Origin: Alphaproteobacteria bacterium
Lineage (GTDB): Bacteria; Pseudomonadota; Alphaproteobacteria; UBA2136; UBA6156
Assembly: GCA_027489415.1 (NCBI GenBank)
Contig: JAIXZU010000085.1
Location: forward strand, 1 to 9,249
Length of the DNA stretch: 9,249 nt
Direction: 5' to 3'
Positions 5,521 through 9,249 of this stretch are shown here, one piece after another. The position numbers were made by a program, and so were the translations under genes. Each line of letters opens with the position of its first letter. Positions within the stretch are counted from its first letter, which is position 1. The notes beneath the pieces are model-generated. The model was not told the origin of the DNA. It was given only the letters and a program-made list of their open reading frames with translations, and did no database searches.

Positions 5521-6849
5521 CGGCCCGCTTCCAAGCTGGATGTAAACCGGCTTACCGTCCAGCCTGCGCGTAATTTTGCCATCATCAGGCTTCCACAAGC
5601 GTTGCTTGCCCAGCATGGTTACGGTTTCAACCGGTGCCTCCGCCGCAAAGATCATATCTATCCGGCCAGTGGCATGCCATGCCATCACGGTGCGGCTGCC
5701 GTCGGCACCCTGCATCAGCAGTAGGAAGGTATCTTTGGGGGCTTCAAGCCTGCGTTCCAGCTTCATGTCGCCAAGGGTGGCGTGTAGGGTTTGCAGGGCG
5801 CGGGCGGCGGGCTTGTCGTTGCTGTCAAAGTCCAGCACACCAAAACGGTGTTCCTTGTCCAGCATGTTGTTGCCGTAGTCGCGCCAGTTGTAAATGGTCA
5901 GTAGGGGGAACCCCTGCATCATCGCCACTGCCGCCAAACGGGTAATGTAGGCCGCTTTCAAGCTGTCATTAATGCGCGGGCGGTCCTTGGGCAGGAAACT
6001 CGTGTACCCCACTTCGGTCACCACAAAGGGCCTGCGTACAGCCCCACCGGCTGCAGCGGCTTCGTCAGCCAGCTCTTCATAAAACGGCATATCATCCAGA
6101 ATCGTCTCCGGCCGCACGCTGCGGTAGGGGTGGAAGGCCACGGCGTCAATGCAGTCCATAAACGCGCGGTCAGCCATCAGGGTGCGCATGTAAACCTGCC
6201 CGTCAAAGTGAATGCGGTTGGGAATATACGCAAAGCCACCATTCAAAATCGTCGCATTCGGCACCGCCTCGCGCATCGCCTTGCAGGTGGGCTTGGCCAT
6301 GGCAAGGTACTCATGCACATCCGGCTTGGGCGCCCAGAAGGGCATGATATCCGGCTCGTTCCAAATTTCCATAATCGGGTTGTACTTGGCAAAGTACTGC
6401 GTGGCCGCCACGGCCCACTTGGTGAAGGCTTCAATCTGCTCGGGCGTGCGCGGCGGTACATGCTGGCCCTCATTATCAATGTATAGGTCATTGGAATAAC
6501 CCAGCATCAGTATGGGCTGAATCCCCGCCGCCGCAATCACCGCCAGTCTTTGGTCGTAGTAGCTCCAGTCATATTCACCCTTCACCTTTTCGGTGGCGTT
6601 CCAGGTAATATCCACCCGCACATGCTTCAATCCGGCTTTCTTGAACCGCTCAACCTGTTCGGGGGTCACCTGCATGTGCTTCAAATGCACCGCCATACCA
6701 AGGCCGCTAAGGCCCACGGCGGGCCGTATCGTGCTGGGCCGTGCCTCTACCCGCTGCACCGCACCACTCGCTTCCGCAGCAGCCGTTAAACTCATAATCA
6801 TTCCGGCATACACAGCCCCGGTTCTCAAAAAGTGCCAAATTTTACTCAT
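5482..6849 (-). CDS. Secreted clan GH-A glycoside hydrolase, PslG-like
   Basis: A 455-residue exported enzyme. Seen: a signal peptide (basic MSKIWHFLRT, hydrophobic core 11-24, likely cleavage near A25-A30), then a (beta/alpha)8 barrel over about residues 45-375. I-W-N-E165-P has the acid/base Glu at the end of a strand (EIWNEPD, 161-167). FHPY (239-242) follows, and V-T-E279-V is the likely nucleophile at strand 7. A small beta domain (about 380-450) ends in PVYIQLG. Known: two catalytic Glu in this layout define clan GH-A retaining hydrolases (GH5/GH39 and relatives); PslG-type members in exopolysaccharide loci act as periplasmic endoglycosidases on the locus's own polymer. Inference: it trims or releases the polymer made here. 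The ATG has no Shine-Dalgarno, and a TATAGT lies 7 nt upstream of it. The 3' end overlaps the first acyltransferase gene by 39 bp. Confidence 0.85.
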   Translation of the reverse strand: MSKIWHFLRTGAVYAGMIMSLTAAAEASGAVQRVEARPSTIRPAVGLSGLGMAVHLKHMQVTPEQVERFKKAGLKHVRVDITWNATEKVKGEYDWSYYDQRLAVIAAAGIQPILMLGYSNDLYIDNEGQHVPPRTPEQIEAFTKWAVAATQYFAKYNPIMEIWNEPDIMPFWAPKPDVHEYLAMAKPTCKAMREAVPNATILNGGFAYIPNRIHFDGQVYMRTLMADRAFMDCIDAVAFHPYRSVRPETILDDMPFYEELADEAAAAGGAVRRPFVVTEVGYTSFLPKDRPRINDSLKAAYITRLAAVAMMQGFPLLTIYNWRDYGNNMLDKEHRFGVLDFDSNDKPAARALQTLHATLGDMKLERRLEAPKDTFLLLMQGADGSRTVMAWHATGRIDMIFAAEAPVETVTMLGKQRLWKPDDGKITRRLDGKPVYIQLGSGPLPEFQFGEADLD

Positions 6850-6855
6850 GCGGGG

Positions 6856-6861
6856 ACTATA
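6856..6861 (-). promoter_or_regulatory. Possible -10 element placing transcription start at the hydrolase ATG
   Basis: TATAGT on the minus strand ends 6 to 7 nt before the ATG at 6849-6847, so initiation at normal spacing would start at or next to the start codon and give a leaderless mRNA. This fits the lack of any Shine-Dalgarno sequence. The -35 position reads GGAACG, which is not TTGACA. Confidence 0.35.
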
Positions 6862-6870
6862 CCCGTATTT

Positions 6871-6914
6871 CCAGCTATCGTTCCACTCAAAAGCACCCTT
6901 CTAGCCAGCTATCG
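6871..6914. repeat. Direct repeat of CCAGCTATCG in the divergent promoter region
   Basis: CCAGCTATCG occurs at 6871-6880 and again at 6905-6914, exact over 10 bp and 34 bp apart start to start. Both lie in the 87-bp gap between the divergent hydrolase and second acyltransferase genes. The spacing is close to three helical turns, which would suit a regulator binding two sites. It may also be chance. Confidence 0.45.
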
Positions 6915-6936
6915 CAACCCCTGCTAAGCTTCGCCC

Positions 6937-7980
6937 ATGAAAACCGCCCCCACCCACCGCAGCCTCACGCAGGACATCGCCAAAGCCCTCGCCATCATCC
7001 TCGTCGTCTACGGCCATATGTGGATAGGCCTGAAAAACGCCGCCCTCACACCGGAAACCGGCTTCCTCGCGAACCTCAACTTCGCCCTCTACACTTTCCA
7101 CATGCCCCTGTTCTTCGCTTTGGCGGGCTACAACGCCTACACAAGCCTCCAAAAACGGACGGATGCCGAATTCGCCACCGGCCGCTTCTGGTCACTCGCC
7201 TATCCGTACGTTATCTGGAGCATCTTCCAGTGGGGCGTCCTCACCGTCATGGCCAGCTTCGTGAACATGCCCTTGGAGGACGACCTCCTAACAATCCTCC
7301 TCTTCCACCCGCTCGCCCAGTTCTGGTTCCTCTATGTCCTCATCGCCTGCAACGTGCTGCTCATCGCCTTCCGCCGTCCTATCTGGCTGTTCCTCTCGGC
7401 CGCCGCGTTCCTGCTGGTTATCTCAAGCCCAACCCCCAACAATCCGCTCATCGGCTACTGGCCTCTGGTGGGGATGCACTTCATCTTCTTCGCCGCCGGC
7501 TATGCCATTCAGGCAGTCCCCCAATTCACCACGCGTGTCCGTGAATATCACAATAAAATCAAGGCAAGCTTACCACCATTTGCCATCTACTTACCAATTC
7601 TGGTAACAGCCTTTATTGTTAATGTTATCATTGGCTTGCAGGGCATTCCTCATGCACCAGTCAGCCTCTACATGCTCCCCGCATCCGCCGCAGGTATCGC
7701 CCTTATTCTCATGTTATCTCAATGGCTTGGCACCACAAAAGCCGCTCCTTTCCTCGCATGGCTCGGCCAGCGCTCCATGGGCATCTTCGTCATGCACATC
7801 CTAGTCACCGCTGCAACCCGTATCGCATTGACAAAATTAGGAATTTCGCACGTTCCCGCACTATTAATAATCGGTACAATCGCAGCAACGGCAGCACCTC
7901 TGGTGGCATGGGAAATCCTCGCCCGCCTGCGCCTGCTCAACCTCGCAGGCTTAGGCGGCAAGTCACCTTTTACGCGGTAG
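6937..7980 (+). CDS. Membrane acyltransferase 3 family protein, second copy
   Basis: A 347-residue polytopic membrane protein of the same family as the gene at 4483-5520, but clearly divergent from it. Seen: D13-I-A-K16 and H27 (K-x10-H) at the same residue numbers as in the first copy. FHMPLFFALAGY (54-65), QFWFLYVL (128-135) and LGQRSMGIFVMH (276-287) match the family's conserved blocks. About ten hydrophobic segments are present, with a polar cytoplasmic-looking loop around 196-212. Inference: a second glycan O-acyltransferase of the locus, acting on another sugar or position. No Shine-Dalgarno sequence precedes the ATG. Leu codons change style within the gene: I see no TTA before residue 212 but five from 212 to 310, along with lower GC, hinting at a mosaic history. 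Its last 11 bp overlap the 3' end of the opposite-strand polymerase gene. Confidence 0.87.
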   Translation: MKTAPTHRSLTQDIAKALAIILVVYGHMWIGLKNAALTPETGFLANLNFALYTFHMPLFFALAGYNAYTSLQKRTDAEFATGRFWSLAYPYVIWSIFQWGVLTVMASFVNMPLEDDLLTILLFHPLAQFWFLYVLIACNVLLIAFRRPIWLFLSAAAFLLVISSPTPNNPLIGYWPLVGMHFIFFAAGYAIQAVPQFTTRVREYHNKIKASLPPFAIYLPILVTAFIVNVIIGLQGIPHAPVSLYMLPASAAGIALILMLSQWLGTTKAAPFLAWLGQRSMGIFVMHILVTAATRIALTKLGISHVPALLIIGTIAATAAPLVAWEILARLRLLNLAGLGGKSPFTR

Positions 7981-9249
7981 CCTTGTCTTTCATAGGCTTT
8001 TCGTCTTCATCATCAATGCCACCCAACAGGCTTTCAGGCTTGTCATACCGCAGGTAAGCGGCAATCGTCGCAATGAAAATCCACACCGTAAACAACCGGA
8101 AGCTATCAAAAGCAATCCCCGAAAACAGGATGAAAACCTGCGAAAGTATCAGCGTATGCCCAATATAAGGGTAACGCCCGGTCCGTGCTTTCTCAGCCCA
8201 GATCTTCGTCATCAGCATCTTGAAGAAGATGCACAGCACCCCGTAATAAGCAAACAAGCCCATGGTTCCCAGTTCAGAAGCTAACCGCAGCGGCAAGGAG
8301 TGGTTTGGCGGCCAAGAAGGGTAAGGGTTAAGGAACTGCCCCACAACCTCAGGGCTCCACCACGCCCAGTGAGGCATCAGCGGGTGGGCATTAAAGGCGT
8401 ATTGCCCCAGTCCCACACCAAAAATGGGGTTGAGCTTATAAATCTCAAAGCTCGTAATAATCGCCGCGAACCGGGAAATGTTCGAAACCGTAATATCACC
8501 CAAAATCGCCTGCAAAAGCTGCTTGTCATACATAAACACAAGAATGTGAATGATAAGGAACACAATCGCCGGCATATAGGTCGCCAGCAGGTTGGGCCGC
8601 TTAAGCCGCAGCACACCCATGTAAAACAGCTGGAAAATCAGCACGAACGTAAACGAAATCATTCCCGTCCGCGCGTTGGAAATAAACACCACAGCAATCG
8701 TCGCAGGTATGACGAAGTACTTCACGAACTTCCGGAACCTCGGCTGCAGCAAAGGCGTCATCCCAAACATCATGACCAGCGAGAACACGAGGAACAACGA
8801 AAACACCGAAGGCTCAAACGAAACAGTATCAAGCCGCCCGAACTGGATCTGCTCATCATACCGCGGTCGCAACACGCTCAGCACGGCGGAATAGAGAGTA
8901 TTCGCCGCACCGCTATACCAGGTGGACATCTGGAACGCCGCCATCGCCAGCAAAAACATCGTGGAGTAAATCACCGGCTTGAAAATATAGTCCACCAGCA
9001 CGCCTTTGCCGCGCAGCCGCTGCTCAATCATCATCCCGAAGAAGGTCATGAAAATAACGGTAATGAAGGACGTGATGAACTTGTTAATCCCGCTTCTGCC
9101 CCGCAACGTCGCCTCGAAAATGTCATTGGCATTCCACATGAACGCAATGATGATCGCCGAAATCATCGCAATCAGCAGGTAGCGCATAATGCTTCCGGTC
9201 ACCTGAATAAACGGCATGGCACAGCCCAGCAGGGGCAGGAATATAAAGA
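7970..9249 (-). CDS. O-antigen polymerase/ligase family membrane protein (5' partial)
   Basis: The first ATG in the frame is at 9217, but the frame stays open to the window edge and encodes FIFLPLLGCA directly before it, a hydrophobic stretch that continues the first membrane helix. The true start therefore probably lies outside. Residue numbers below count from 9217 (415 aa seen). Seen: about ten membrane segments, FEPSVFSLFL (134-143), SNARTGMISF (180-189, like the S-R-T block of the family) and NPIFGVGLGQYAF (263-275). A large periplasmic loop with many Trp/Pro/His (277-305) follows, then NHSLPLRLASELGTMGLFAYY (305-325), typical of the Wzy_C domain. The cytoplasmic tail is charged (391-415). 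Known: the family includes Wzy polymerases and WaaL ligases, which sequence alone seldom separates. It fits the polysaccharide locus and overlaps the second acyltransferase gene by 11 bp. Confidence 0.82.
   Translation of the reverse strand, partial: FIFLPLLGCAMPFIQVTGSIMRYLLIAMISAIIIAFMWNANDIFEATLRGRSGINKFITSFITVIFMTFFGMMIEQRLRGKGVLVDYIFKPVIYSTMFLLAMAAFQMSTWYSGAANTLYSAVLSVLRPRYDEQIQFGRLDTVSFEPSVFSLFLVFSLVMMFGMTPLLQPRFRKFVKYFVIPATIAVVFISNARTGMISFTFVLIFQLFYMGVLRLKRPNLLATYMPAIVFLIIHILVFMYDKQLLQAILGDITVSNISRFAAIITSFEIYKLNPIFGVGLGQYAFNAHPLMPHWAWWSPEVVGQFLNPYPSWPPNHSLPLRLASELGTMGLFAYYGVLCIFFKMLMTKIWAEKARTGRYPYIGHTLILSQVFILFSGIAFDSFRLFTVWIFIATIAAYLRYDKPESLLGGIDDEDEKPMKDKATA

Noticed and set aside
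6880..6884. GGAAC on the minus strand resembling an ECF or general-stress sigma -35 element
   Set aside because: The expected downstream CGTT-type -10 is not present at the right spacing, so only the plain TATAGT is reported, as a weak candidate.
1..9249. Mobile elements, CRISPR arrays, tRNA genes, toxin-antitoxin or defence genes
   Set aside because: I looked for transposase or integrase motifs, regularly spaced repeats and cloverleaf-like sequences and saw none that hold up.

Overview
The window looks like a chromosomal segment of a moderately GC-rich Gram-negative bacterium, most plausibly an alphaproteobacterium. The Zur-type regulator has the His-rich N-terminus and LCAERGLRLT start common in that class, and the envelope-polysaccharide genes imply an outer envelope. 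I cannot name a genus. No tRNA, rRNA, transposase, integrase or CRISPR array is visible.

Layout. Positions 1-126 are the last codons of a Cys-containing, probably secreted protein. A DUF2130 gene follows (190-1500, +): a two-Cys N-terminus, a long coiled coil and a C-terminal domain with D...ExK spacing typical of PD-(D/E)XK nuclease folds. A bidirectional terminator (about 1512-1537) separates it from a convergent uncharacterised gene (1546-2340, -). That protein has two copies of a domain I do not recognise and a Cys cluster. It is transcribed divergently from a Zur-like Fur-family repressor gene (2416-2880, +). The space between them holds two 7-1-7 palindromes, TGTTAAGTATTAACA and TGTTAAACATTAACA, 23 bp apart centre to centre. 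They are strong candidates for Zur operators controlling the uncharacterised gene and probably zur itself. This is the most interesting part of the window. A second bidirectional terminator (about 2881-2904) closes the module.

From 2903 to the right edge lies an exopolysaccharide or O-antigen locus. It holds a polyprenyl-phosphate sugar-phosphate transferase that starts repeat-unit assembly (2903-4318, -), a membrane acyltransferase-3 (4483-5520, +), a secreted clan GH-A glycoside hydrolase resembling PslG (5482-6849, -), a second acyltransferase-3 (6937-7980, +) and an O-antigen polymerase/ligase (7970 to the window edge, -, start outside). In the expected division of labour the transferase loads the first sugar on the lipid carrier, the acyltransferases decorate the glycan, the polymerase/ligase extends or transfers it, and the hydrolase trims it in the periplasm. 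Genes alternate in strand, and both convergent pairs overlap at their 3' ends (39 and 11 bp) with no terminator between.

Other points: a G8 tract lies inside the catalytic domain of the initiating transferase, a TTA-codon-rich patch occurs in the second acyltransferase, and several genes lack a Shine-Dalgarno sequence.
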